A stretch of DNA of 64,000 nt from Lineolata rhizophorae. Taxonomy: Eukaryota > Ascomycota > Dothideomycetes > Lineolatales > Lineolataceae. Made by a program: the position numbers and the translations under genes. Location of the stretch: contig MU001694.1 of NCBI GenBank assembly GCA_010093515.1, positions 130,964 to 194,963 of the forward strand, written 5' to 3'. The notes beneath the pieces were generated by a model. It worked only from the letters and a program-made list of their open reading frames with translations, searched no databases and was not told the origin of the DNA. This document shows, piece by piece, positions 31,538 through 41,702 of this stretch (its first letter is position 1; each line of letters opens with the position of its first letter).

Positions 31538-34438
31538 TCACACGCCCTCGTCGTCGTACAGATCCTCGTCGTCCTCCTCGTTCAGGTTTTCCATAGCCTC
31601 CTTAACATAATGCGAAGCCTTCAGCCAGCCGTAACGCTACGAGTTAGCCATCGAACGAACTATCCCGTTTCTCAAATATTTCAAAAAGAAAAAAGAAGAA
31701 AAAAGGATATCAAAAAGATCTCACCTTCGGATCCAGATTCATCGCAATAGTATAATGCCTCAGCGCCACCGCCGGCTCCTTGAGCATCTTGTACGCGCGC
31801 CCTAGCATAAAATGCACGTTCGCCTCGTCCGGCACCTGATCCTTGAGCACCAAGAGCTCGGCGAGGGCCTCGCGGCCCCGTCGCAGCGTCATGAGCACGC
31901 GCGCGCGCTTGAAGTGCGCGAAGCGATTCCTGGCATCGAGCTCGCAGGCCAGCGCGTACTTGGTGAGCGCGCTCTGCGGGCGGCCCATTTTGCATAGGAC
32001 GTCGCCGACGCAGAGGGCGAGGACGGCATGGCGCGGGTGTAGGCGCGCCGCGGCGTTGTAGTGCACCTCGGCGGCGTCGAGCTTGCCCATCTTCTCGAAG
32101 ACGCGGCCGAGGCCGTACCAGCCGTTGTAGTGGCGGGCGTCGGCGGCGACGGCCAGGCGGTAGGCCGCCATGGCGCGCTCGTACTCCTCGTTCTGGAAGT
32201 GCTCGTGGCCGGTCAGCGTGAAGGCGTAGGCGAAGCGCCCGTCCAGCTGCGTCGCACGTCGGAAGCACGATATCGCCTGCGCGTGCTCGCGTTGCAGCGA
32301 GAACGAGTTGCCCACCGCGATCCACGTTTGTGGCGCCAGCCGGTCCTGGTCCGACAGCTCGTGCGCCAGGAATGCTAGCTCCACGTCGCGCTTCAGCATC
32401 CACAGTACCGTGCTGTACACCTCGAGGTCTCCTAGCCGTGCAGGTTCTATCTTGCGCACGCGCGCGAAGCACTCGGCTGCCTCGACGTTGGCGAAGCCAT
32501 CATGATAAGCCCGCCCCATCTGCGCTAACACCCATGCGGTGTCGCGCTGCGCGGGAGGTGTTATGGAGGAAAATGCTTGCAGTGCCTCGCGTGATTGATG
32601 TCGACTGAGGTGGTAATATCCGGCGCCGAGTTTTGAGAATAATTCAACGAGCCATGCGAGCGCCTCACGCTCTCTAGGGTCAGGCTGGGGTTCCATGACC
32701 TGATGTTGCTGTGGATGGTGAGAATTAGACTGCGAGATGGACAGATTACCACCAGCCGGCCTTGAAGATACTGTCGTGGCTCCTGATGCCACGCTCGGAG
32801 GACGCGAGCCTGCCTCTTTCCCGTCGCGGTCGCCGGGCTCGTGGAGCTTGCGGTTACCGCTAACGACGCGACCGACGGTGCTCGTGGAGCTGGCAGCCGA
32901 TCGGCTGCCTTTTGTACCCGTGGCACGCACTTTACGTAGCTCACGCTTGTCTTTGGCGCTATCAGCGGCGGCTATATCGCGTGTGGAGTTGCCACTCGTA
33001 GCTAGCTTTGTGCTGCCAGGGGCGCGGATTTGGCTGAATAGGCGGGCTGAACGACGCTGCGGGGCAGTACTAGAGGATGCATCGGCCGTAGATGCCGTAG
33101 TTGAGGCGGAGCCGGTCGTGGAAGAGTTATGAGTTGGCGCATGGCCTGAAATGGTGCGTTTGTGCGTAGGGACTGGAAGGGTACGGTTTGGTTCGGGCGC
33201 ATCAGCGGTTTCAGAACCCGTCTTCAATCTACTCCTAGTTGTAATGGGCCTCATTCGAGGAGCATCTACGGCGGTCTGGTCGGAAGAGGAGATGGCTTGT
33301 ACTGCGCGCGTGGGCCTCCGCATGGGTGCCGTGGGAGGTTCGCCTTCCACAGCCGGCACGGCATCGCCCATTAGGACGTCCTCATCGTGCTGCTGCGGTT
33401 TGATGCCATTCCCACTCGGCGTCTCGATGTCGAGGTAGCGCGTGGTGGTCTCGTTCAAGCGTGAGAGAAGGTTCGACCCGCCGGGATTGAGGCCTAAGTC
33501 AGAGCCCGTTCGTGACGTAGAGCTGAAAGGATCGTTTCCGGGAGTGGCAATGCTTCCATGATGACCTTGTCTAGGTGCTTGGGCACCGCCAGCGCCGCCA
33601 ATTGTGGGTGACGATGCTCTACTAGTAAGACCAGCAGCAGCGGCGAGCTCAGGGCTCATTCTGAAAACGTTTGAAGCTCGGACATCCACGCCTTCAATAT
33701 AGGGAACGTGTGCACGTCAGATATATCGACCACTGACAGCGCTTAATTCGAGTGGCAACTCACCCATATCACACAGATCCTGGAAAGCGTCCCAAATGAA
33801 GGGGTTTTCCTTCAGAGCATCAACGTAGTAATCTACAGCCTTGTGAACGTCGCCATGAGCTCGCCATAGCTTGCCCAGTAAGCAGTTGACCGCCGGCGCG
33901 TCCGGTAGATGTCGACGAGTCGTTTCCGAATGCTTGTCTACAATCACCAAGCGTATTAGCCACGTACATCCAACAGCAGCAACCTCAAAATCCGAGAGCG
34001 CAACTCACAGAAGCCACTCCTCTGGCCGACCCATCCTCCCCTCGCCGCTCTCTCCAACGCAGTGATGCCTTCCGAGAAGAGCTCCAGCGCCAAACATGCT
34101 TGCGCAAATACGTATGCGCAGCCCATATGCCACTGTTGCTGCGCTTGTTGGCCCCCACCTTTGATCCCGCTCCCTCCTACAACAACCACGGCGATGCGGT
34201 CCTTAGCGGTATCGTACGCAGCGCGAAGGTGGCCGAGGCGTAAGCTACACAGAGCGACGAGATGTGCGGCATCCGCAGAGCGCGGCTCGAGGGCTTGCAG
34301 TCGTGTGGCGAAGAAGTGGGCATTGTGGGCGGCTTCGTTGTCGAGGTGATAGTAAACGAGGTGGCGGAGATGGGAGGCGATGGAAGGGTTTGTCGAGGCG
34401 GTCGACGAGGCGGTAGCCGTGGTCGTTAGGGAAGGCAT
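31538..34438 (-). CDS. cdc27: Anaphase-promoting complex subunit 3 (Cdc27/BimA/Nuc2)
   Basis: TPR scaffold subunit of the APC/C ubiquitin ligase that drives mitotic exit. Four exons (34009-34438, 33764-33937, 31725-33691, 31538-31618) sum to 883 residues. The N-terminal TPR block covers LRHLVYYHLDNEAAHNAHFFA and, after intron 1, PDAPAVNCLLGKLWR and ALKENPFIWDAFQDLC. A disordered Ser/Thr/Arg-rich linker (residues about 225-500) follows, as is usual in this family and often phosphorylated. The C-terminal TPR array starts near REALAWLVELFSKLG and includes QTWIAVGNSFSLQREH, AYTLTGHE-like FAYAFTLTGHEHFQ and HYNGWYGLGRVFEKMGK, the hallmark Cdc27 repeats. The last 27-codon exon (ASHYVKEAMENLNEEDDEDL) is acidic like other fungal orthologues. 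The three donors are GTGAGT, GTGAGT and GTGAGA. Assignment is very secure. Confidence 0.95.
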
Positions 34439-35453
34439 TTTCGTTGGCTGCAGTGTGGGTGCGAGAGGATGGAGGTTGGGGTGTGGTGGATATGTTTGTT
34501 GATTCGTGGAGTCGGTGTGGCGGTTAGCTAGGTCGGATAGGTTAGGTGCTAAGGTAGAGCTCGGGTGCAGACAAGCTCCGCGGGTTGGCAAACCCAACGA
34601 GCCGGGTCGCGGCCAAATGCGGGAATGTCGCCTCTGCCGTGTGTAGTGAGCGCAGCCGGCGTAGGGGGGTATTAATCGCAGCTGGAAGAGCAACAGCGAC
34701 GACGGCCCAAGATGTGGGGCATGAATGCTGCAGACCAGGTCGGTGAGTCGGGACTATGCCGTGGTCTGCAGCAGTCCTAGCGGTCAGATACACCGGCTGA
34801 CTATCCAACTGCTCCAACGGTCGCCAAGCGCAAAGCAACAAGCAACTGGTGAAGTTCCGCACGCGCGCGGCTGAGCTAGCAACAAAGTTTCAGTCGCGAC
34901 ATTGGCTACTGTCGTTGGTGCTAGGACGAACAGGCGCAAACTAAGGGCGTGAAGCGGTGGGCAGGCAGAGGATAAGGGTGCGCGGATATGCTCGCAGGGC
35001 GGAAAGGCAGCAGTGCGGGCGTGGGTGCAGGAGCGTCAATGTTGTCGCGATAGGCGAGGCGTGATGTTGTGACGGACGTCTCTGGTCAGCGGTCGCTGCC
35101 AAGCGAACGAGCCGTCCTCGCGCGCTAGAGCTCGCTAGCATCTCTCGCACCGCCACCCCGCCCGCGCTCTAGCCACAGGATGCGTGCCGCGGTTCGCTCT
35201 TTGTGTTGGTGTGTCAGGGATCCCCGACTCATCATTTCCCGGAGCCGCAATCACCGTAGGTAAGGTAGATCGAAGGCTCTCAAATACCGCCGCTAGTATA
35301 TTGGTCTCAGCGACTTGAACGGACGGATTAGAGCAAGCTTCAAAGCTTTATGGCCTGGAACTGGTCCTCAATAATAACTACTTCGCTTAGAAGCGACCAA
35401 TACAAGGCCCCTTCACTTTAAGAGTACTGCATGAGCGAGAAAAAATCAAGCAC
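34439..35453. other. Promoter region of APC3 and 3' flank of the FunK1 gene
   Basis: One kilobase of GC-rich sequence without a supported gene; open frames are short and lack family resemblance. Confidence 0.5.
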
Positions 35454-37849
35454 CTATCCACATTTAGCTCCTCTTGCCGCTCCTATTCCCGACACCTTCG
35501 TGTCCCTCTGGGCTTCTCGAAGTATATCCTTCACATCAGCATACAGCTTTAGGTCCTCCTTCCTCCACCTCCTCCCTCCTGGGAAAATTTTCCTTCGTAA
35601 ATGATTGACGTGGGGGATCAATGGTTTGTAATATGGCGTGAAGTTCTCCTCTAGAGTCCGAAGAAAATCTCCTTCGTCGTGTATAGTGCCAGACTTGAGC
35701 GTAGCCAACTTCCTATCACTCTCATAGTTCCAACTCTCAAATTCGGTTGGCCCAATCTCTTTACCCGGCCCATCGTAGTGAATGCATATCCAGAAGAGCA
35801 CCCAAAAGAATGACTCGAGATCATGCATAAAGGAGTGCTTCTCGTCTAGGAGTACTCCTATTGCCATAAAAGCCCTCGTGCCGGTCTTCCCCAGTGCGCC
35901 CGAACACCCCTCCCGTTGCTCTTTAATCGCAAGATCAAGGTCGATTAAGAATGCACGTAGGGGCCGATTTCCGTCGCCTTCGTCTACAATAAGGTTGTTT
36001 GGCGAGATATCGCACTGGAGCAAACCAACGCGGTTAACCAACGACTGGTGCCCTTCGATACAGGCCTCTAGTGCTGCGAGAAGAGCGACCCGAGAGCTGG
36101 CCTTGTAGATTAGCTTGCCGTAGTCGCTAACGATAACGCGACGATGCACCCGATTCGGAATCGGTTGGGCTTTGGTCGGAGAGCTAAAGCAGGGACGTTT
36201 AGGTGGCGGTAGGTTGGTGCTGCTAGAGGACCTCTTCTTTTCAGCGGTGCTGGTGCTCCGCTCCTTCTTTGTGCTGCTACGTGAAAGGGCTGTGTTCGAA
36301 GGCGGTATCGAGCTGTCCTGCTTGTAATTGTCCGCCATCGTAACATCTAGCCCCTTGCGGATATTATCGCGGGTATCGTCGACTCGTCCATCTACGTAAA
36401 CCGTCTCGTGGTAGTAATACTGTGCCACGTTGACTACACCCCTCTCCGTCGCCTCTCGAAGTAAATCGCCCTCCTCTTCGCGTTCCGGGTACTGCCAGGA
36501 GTCTTTGATAACAAGAGGAGATTCGTCCCCTTCGCGATGCGCCTTCCAGCAAGTAGTTGCCCGACCTGCGACGCAAGGCGACCGCTTAATGCGCTCGTCG
36601 ATAATCAAACGCTCTATCCGACCGTAGCGCTTAATTTGGACGAACCGCTCGCCGTTCGACTCAAGGATAGTAGGGTCGAAGCCAAGCTGCTGCTCGTCTA
36701 TCCAGAGATACCCTAGAACCACCGAGACAAACTTCAACCCTTCTTTATTAATATCAAACGGCGACGACCCGATACCGCCTACGCGGTCGAACTCCCACAG
36801 CCGCATAATAGACCCACAAAGCGTGAAACCTAGAACGAAGCGACGCGTGTCTTGCGCGGCGAATACCTCCCTCGCGTATCTTCCTACGTCCTGCCATGCT
36901 GCGGACGGTTTATCGTCGCTTGGGTTGCTCTTTAGCTCTCCAGGAACGAGGATCTGGGTCCAATGAGTTTTCGCGCCTTCGGTGTCAGGTCGTCCGAAGC
37001 CAATATCCAGTGTACGCTTCGCCTTCGATCCGTCGACATTCTGGCGAGGCAATTGTACAAGCCTTCGGTCCGTAAGGTCGCATTCTGCGAAGCGTAGAAA
37101 CCGTTCAACTAGCGCTGAGAACCAGTCTAAAACGTCGGCCTCTCCTGCTCTTTCGGGCCAGCTGCACCAGCCGCCATCTTCGCTATACAGCGGATCGTTG
37201 CCCTCTTTGCATTTCGCGAAAACGCCAGCGGCTGCCACGTCAAGGCCCGGCACCCCTCCAAAGAAGGTTTCATAGAAGTAGGGAACTCCGGCGTAAAGAG
37301 GCCTCAACTCCTCTTTCAGCACACTGTCGGTATCTTTCCGGTATTCGCTCGAGTTGGCGAGGCTACTCATGTTACGCACCCGCCGAGTCTGATCGAGGAA
37401 TGGCAGAGCTTGAGGGGGAGGAGTGGGTTCGGTAACCGCGGCGTAGACTCTGTCCCAGATAACCTCGTCCGACTCTTTGCTGAGGACGGCTTTCAGGAGA
37501 GGGATAATCCGTTCAATGTCGGCATCGTGGGAATCGATCGCCAAGTTGTATTTCGCGAGGTCACCGAAAAGCGTTCCGCGCCTTGTAATCGAAGGTAGTA
37601 AAAGCGATGCTGGATGATTTTGTAGGGCTAGTACAAGGCGGAGTGCTAGCTTTTGGAGATCTGGATCTGTTAGATTCATTCAATGACAGGCCGAAGGGTA
37701 TTACCATCATTGCATATCTGATCTAGCACGCTCACAGAACTAGGAACGCCCAGATCACTGCAAACAGAATCGAGGGAATTGCGAAAGGCGTCCAGGCCTT
37801 TGCCAATAGGGTTGTTCCTGATTATCTCCTCTCTGGATGGATCCGCCAT
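35454..37849 (-). CDS. FunK1-type protein kinase (fungal-specific kinase)
   Basis: Exons 37705-37849 and 35454-37666 (GTAATA donor, TAACAG acceptor) give 785 residues. The N-terminus starts MADPSREEIIRNNPIGKG. The middle holds the ELKSNP and AWQDVGRYAREVFAAQDTRR segment typical of FunK1 proteins, then GFTLCGSIMRLWEFDR. The kinase lobe has a catalytic loop QCDISPNNL (Asp601, Asn606), the metal-binding LIDLDLA (Asp624), and the GTRAFMAIGVL and HDLESFFWVLFW blocks. Replacement of HRD by QCD at 599-601 is, as far as I know, common in this subfamily. FunK1 genes are expanded in many Pezizomycotina and Basidiomycota; substrates are unknown. A Ser/Lys-rich insert (about 490-560) separates the two halves. 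No in-frame stop or frameshift is present. Confidence 0.92.
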
Positions 37850-38320
37850 GTAAAATGCGACAAAGTTACACCAAGATCCTAACTTGATAGTGTAAACAAG
37901 GAGGTCTTGGGTAGGGGTAAACGATTATGAACGTGGTTATGCGAAGCCCGGCGATAGGGGTAGGCCCAAGAACGGTGCGAAAGAGAACTCGGACGAAGTA
38001 CGGTGACGCCTCAGAACAACTTCGGTCTCGGTACGAGCATAATACCGGATACCTGACACGGGACGCTCTTTCGCTTTTCCTGTCTATCCGTAGCGTCAAC
38101 CAAATTACCGGTGCAGCAGGTAGGCGTGTCGGGGGATTGAAAGAGCGGATCGTGGATGGCGTAAAGACGGATGGGTGGAAGTCAAAGGTTGGCACCTTGC
38201 GCTGGCCTTGGCGCGACCGTGCTGTGGTGTATGGCGCGTTCAAAAATCTTCCCAGGCCACACCAAGCCTGTCTGCGCCCAACGTCCCATCCATAGTTCCG
38301 GAAATAGTGGCGGCATCACA
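37850..38320. promoter_or_regulatory. Divergent promoter, FunK1 kinase and TMEM208/Snd2
   Basis: A 471-bp head-to-head spacer that must serve both start codons. No further gene fits; the 125-codon open frame across it overlaps both promoters and has no family resemblance. Confidence 0.5.
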
Positions 38321-39018
38321 ATGGCACAAGTAAGCCAGCTTTCCTCCTCCTAGTAGCACGCCAAACGCCTCTTCCAATATCCGCAACTAACCACACCTGC
38401 GCGATTCTAGAAAGCCGCTAAGTCCCTCGCCGCCCGGAACACCGCAACGTTGAACCGCACGCACCTAATCACACTCGCTGTGCACACCTTCTTCCTTCTC
38501 CTGCGCGCCCTCCTCTTCCGCTCCTCCTTCTCCCGCACGTCGCTACTCCTCTACCTTGGCCTCTCTTCACCTGCGCTCGCCACCGAGTTCTGGTTCGAGC
38601 GGATAGCGCGGCCGGTGCGGGACAGCACACGCGGGGGCGAGCTAGTGCAGCCAGGCGAGGATCTTGAGGCTAAGGGATTGACGGAGTGGATGTGGGATGT
38701 GATTTACTGGACGTATGGATGCGTAGTAGTTAGTGCGCTGTTTGGGGACTATGGATGGTGGCTGTGGGTGAGTCTCCTTTGTATGTTGGTGCAGTGGGGG
38801 AGGCTGCTAAACGTTGTTGCTAATGGGTTCGGTGTGTGGTTTAGGGCATTGTTCCTCTGTACTCTATCTGGCTGGCATACACGACCTTTGTGTCAGCACG
38901 GAGCGGCATGGCGGGCATGATGGGCGGAGGCGATGATGCGGCGGCGCAGGCTGGCGGCGCGAGCAAGCGACAGCAGAAGATGGAGCGGAGAGGTGGTCAG
39001 AAGATGCAGTATCGGTAA
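38321..39018 (+). CDS. TMEM208/Snd2 family ER membrane protein (DUF788)
   Basis: Three exons (38321-38329, 38411-38767, 38845-39018) give 179 residues. The first exon codes only MAQ before a GTAAGC donor. The joined N-terminus, MAQKAAKSLAARNTATLNRTH, is close to the family hallmark. Hydrophobic segments at about 22-38, 43-62, 95-120 and 122-140 fit the usual four-helix membrane layout. WWLWGIVPLYSIW spans the second junction. The C-terminus ends in a basic tail (SKRQQKMERRGGQKMQYR). Yeast Snd2/Env10 and human TMEM208 act in SRP-independent targeting of membrane proteins to the ER. Length is normal for the family. It is transcribed divergently from the FunK1 kinase. Confidence 0.9.
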
Positions 39019-39834
39019 TGGTATGGGCATGGTCTATGGCATGCTATAACCACAATGTCTGTGGGTTAAAATATTGCGTTGTAAGTCTTGGGACGTTTCT
39101 TCCTGGGAGCGATTTGAGTTAGCTCGAATTATAACTCTCACGCTCTGTGAGGCGGAAAACACCCAAAAGAATCTAAACATGTATCACTATGATTCCTTTG
39201 GCTTTCATTGAAAGTCAAAGTCAAATCAGCCATTTGCATGTTCAACAATAATGGCGTAGTTCCTAAGATATGGAAATGCAGTCTCTAGCCTGCGTATGAA
39301 ACGACCCATGAGGTTGGGACAAGTCCTCATTTTGGGCGGGGTCGGGCCTCCTCAAAGGCTAACATGGTTCAAAAATCATTATACATGCGAACTCCTAAAG
39401 ATACAGTCGCTCGAAAAGTTGAACGACATTTCCAAAAACGCTCGTGATCTACTAAGAGCAGTCATTGCCTACGACGAGCATTCACAGTACAGGAAGAGCA
39501 GTCATAGTTCTACTATGAGCATTCACAGTGTACGCCGAGCGGCTACGGTCTACAAAGAAATGTCACACTTCGGAAAGAGCAGCCATAGCCCAGGGAGCGC
39601 GGTCATAGTCCTCGCAACGAACGAACGTTGTTACGACAGACGTGTGAAATGTACTACAACAACGTAGGCCGATGAATCCGCTTCTTGGGACATAAATCGG
39701 CCTCATTTTCCGCTTCTAGGATGGGTCTTCGAGCATCGGTTCCACATTTCGAACCCGCACTGTGGAAGACTCACTCAATCACTTCACAAAACATCTTCAT
39801 CTTTCAGCGGACTTGATCATACTCCGCAGCCAAT
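39019..39834. other. Spacer holding a degenerate minisatellite
   Basis: Between TMEM208 and the small Cys-rich protein gene. The 123-codon plus-strand open frame at 39296-39667 is carried largely by the minisatellite at 39454-39613 and is not treated as a gene. Confidence 0.5.
39454..39613. repeat. Degenerate minisatellite, about 20-22 bp unit, about eight copies
   Basis: Successive units follow the pattern RAGAGCAGTCATAGYCTAC. Examples start at 39454 (AAGAGCAGTCATTGCCTACG), 39474, 39494 (AAGAGCAGTCATAGTTCTAC), 39515, and again from about 39574 (AAAGAGCAGCCATAGCCC). Units vary between 18 and 22 bp. Confidence 0.7.
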
Positions 39835-40305
39835 ATGTCTGCCTCATCTTCGTCTCAGCAGCCAGCGCAGCAGGCACACGGCCAACAGACCCGTCCGACG
39901 GGCGAACAAAAGAAGAAGTGGATCCTGCACCCAGACAATGCCGAGAACCGCGCGTGGATCTGCCACAAGTGCCTCTACTTCAACAAGAAGGGCTTCTTCC
40001 AGACGTGCTCGAACTCGCAGTGCAAGGACAAGGGGGTCGACCACCGCCCGCACAAGCGCTGCGTCGCGTGCTTCCCCTACGCCATGGACGATTTCCACCT
40101 GGGGCCCTGGATCCACGACGTCAACTGGGACCGTGTCACGGGCAACTACATGGCCATGGGTCTCGAGGAGGGTGGCGAGGCCGCCCACGAGGCGTTTGAT
40201 CCGCGCGGATACTATCAGGCTTATGAGGAGCAGCGGAGGCAGGAGCAAGACGCTGAGGAGCGCCGTATGGAGGACCTTCGGCGTCAGGGCCCCGATGCTT
40301 CGTAG
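39835..40305 (+). CDS. Small Cys-rich protein, putative zinc-binding, function unknown
   Basis: Single exon of 156 codons with clean coding character. After a Gln/Ser-rich start, the core WILHPDNAENRAWICHKCLYF begins a Cys set: CHKC, then CSNSQC, then CVAC, spaced like a zinc ribbon or treble-clef knuckle (residues about 43-81). It is followed by a conserved-looking DDFHLGPWIHDVNWDRVTG block and a Glu/Arg/Gln-rich helical tail. No signal peptide or membrane segment. I do not recognise a named family; the Cys/His spacing suggests structural zinc. It is co-directional with TMEM208, 0.8 kb downstream. Confidence 0.78.
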   Translation: MSASSSSQQPAQQAHGQQTRPTGEQKKKWILHPDNAENRAWICHKCLYFNKKGFFQTCSNSQCKDKGVDHRPHKRCVACFPYAMDDFHLGPWIHDVNWDRVTGNYMAMGLEEGGEAAHEAFDPRGYYQAYEEQRRQEQDAEERRMEDLRRQGPDAS

Positions 40306-41702
40306 ACAAACGACCGAGCTAGGGGAGTCTTTGCTGCGGCGGCGGATGTCGGGCTTTTAGGCTCATGCGTCTCTCTCCCCATGATTTTGTTTCCCAGGCG
40401 GCTCTTTGCTAGCGGTCTCAACACCACGGCATGCACTGCGATATCCCCGTAAGTTCGATCTCCGAGGGTTGTATCTGCCCGAGGAGCGTCGGGGCTCCTA
40501 ACCATGGGAAGGTCCGGTGATTTTTTTTCTTGTTTTCTGCTTCACGACATTGCTAAAGAAAATACCCTGAGGCGAATAGATTCCGGACGTCTAGAACTGT
40601 TCCAGTGACTTGGAGGCCACGCTACTCCATGTAGTGGGCCAAACCTAGGTTAAGGCTCCAATTGTGACTCAGGCGCTGCGGGACTCGAATGAGCCAAACA
40701 TGTTCCTGATATCCAAAGACGCCAGGGCCAACACTTCATCTTTTTCCTCTTTGCTTGCTTCTGATGCGTAAGACGAACTAAGCATTTGTTCTTTTTTATT
40801 AGTTTTTCTGCTTGTAAGCGGTGACATTCCCCAACGACAGTTTATGATGGCCTTCTACTTTTAGAATACCAGTACGCCTTGGGTTCTTCGGGTGTAAGGA
40901 TGTAAATTCGTTCTGAAATATCGAGGCGACTTCCTGGCCATTGTGGAATGAAAAGGCTGGAATGAAAAGGCTGACTACAATACAACATTTATCTGTACCT
41001 CTACAAGATTGGTTAGATTTCCCAAATGGGGTAAAAACAGACACTTAACTTCCGTAGGCTTCAGGTTCATTTTTGCACTGGTCAATTCCATTGCTGCATC
41101 AGTTATGTGGGACGAGTTCTTAGAATCACAACTCTGTTCACAACTCTGTTCACATTTTATAGGATCTTCAAACCTAATCCTGGAGTTATACAGTATATGG
41201 TAGTAATCATTCCTGCAGTGGCTAGATCAAGTATTGCTGTACAATACGAAGTAAACTTCCAACCTCCAACCAACTTTTTATTTTCTATGCTATAGGGACA
41301 TTTACATGTGGTATCCACTTATCGTGTACTGGTGAGGATCGATGCCCAGCACGACCGGCCCAACAATCATCAACCCAGAGCCAATGACTTAGAACTGGAG
41401 CTGATAATGTTTTACTTCTACTTTTTTACTAAATATAAACAAACACACCAGGATATCTTAAGACCTTATAGACAATGAATGGCTTCTCAAAAGACGCAGC
41501 CCACGGACCGTCGGTCTAGTAGCCCCTCAAAAAGGCCCGCACAGTAACGCCAAATGCGCAGAAATCGTCCCCACTCGTCATTGTCAAACGCAAGGCGACA
41601 ACTACCCACCCAAATTCCATCCCGATCGAGTCCGAAACGAAAAGCAATCAACCGCGTTCCCCACCATTCCCAACACGTTCAAAGCCTCACCCCCCCCTTC
41701 CC
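40306..41702. other. Convergent 3' region between the Cys-rich protein and the phosphate transporter
   Basis: AT-rich, no supported gene. Two exact short tandem duplications occur: a 14-bp unit at 40945-40972 and a 12-bp unit at 41127-41150. Confidence 0.5.

Noticed and set aside
35454-37849. FunK1 kinase as an inactive pseudokinase because HRD reads QCD
   Set aside because: The catalytic Asp, downstream Asn and metal-binding Asp are present, and to my knowledge the QCD variant is common in this kinase subfamily.
40660-40700. TTCGA-type tRNA T-loop look-alike on the minus strand
   Set aside because: The flanking bases do not form the T-arm stem and no anticodon or acceptor stem can be drawn.
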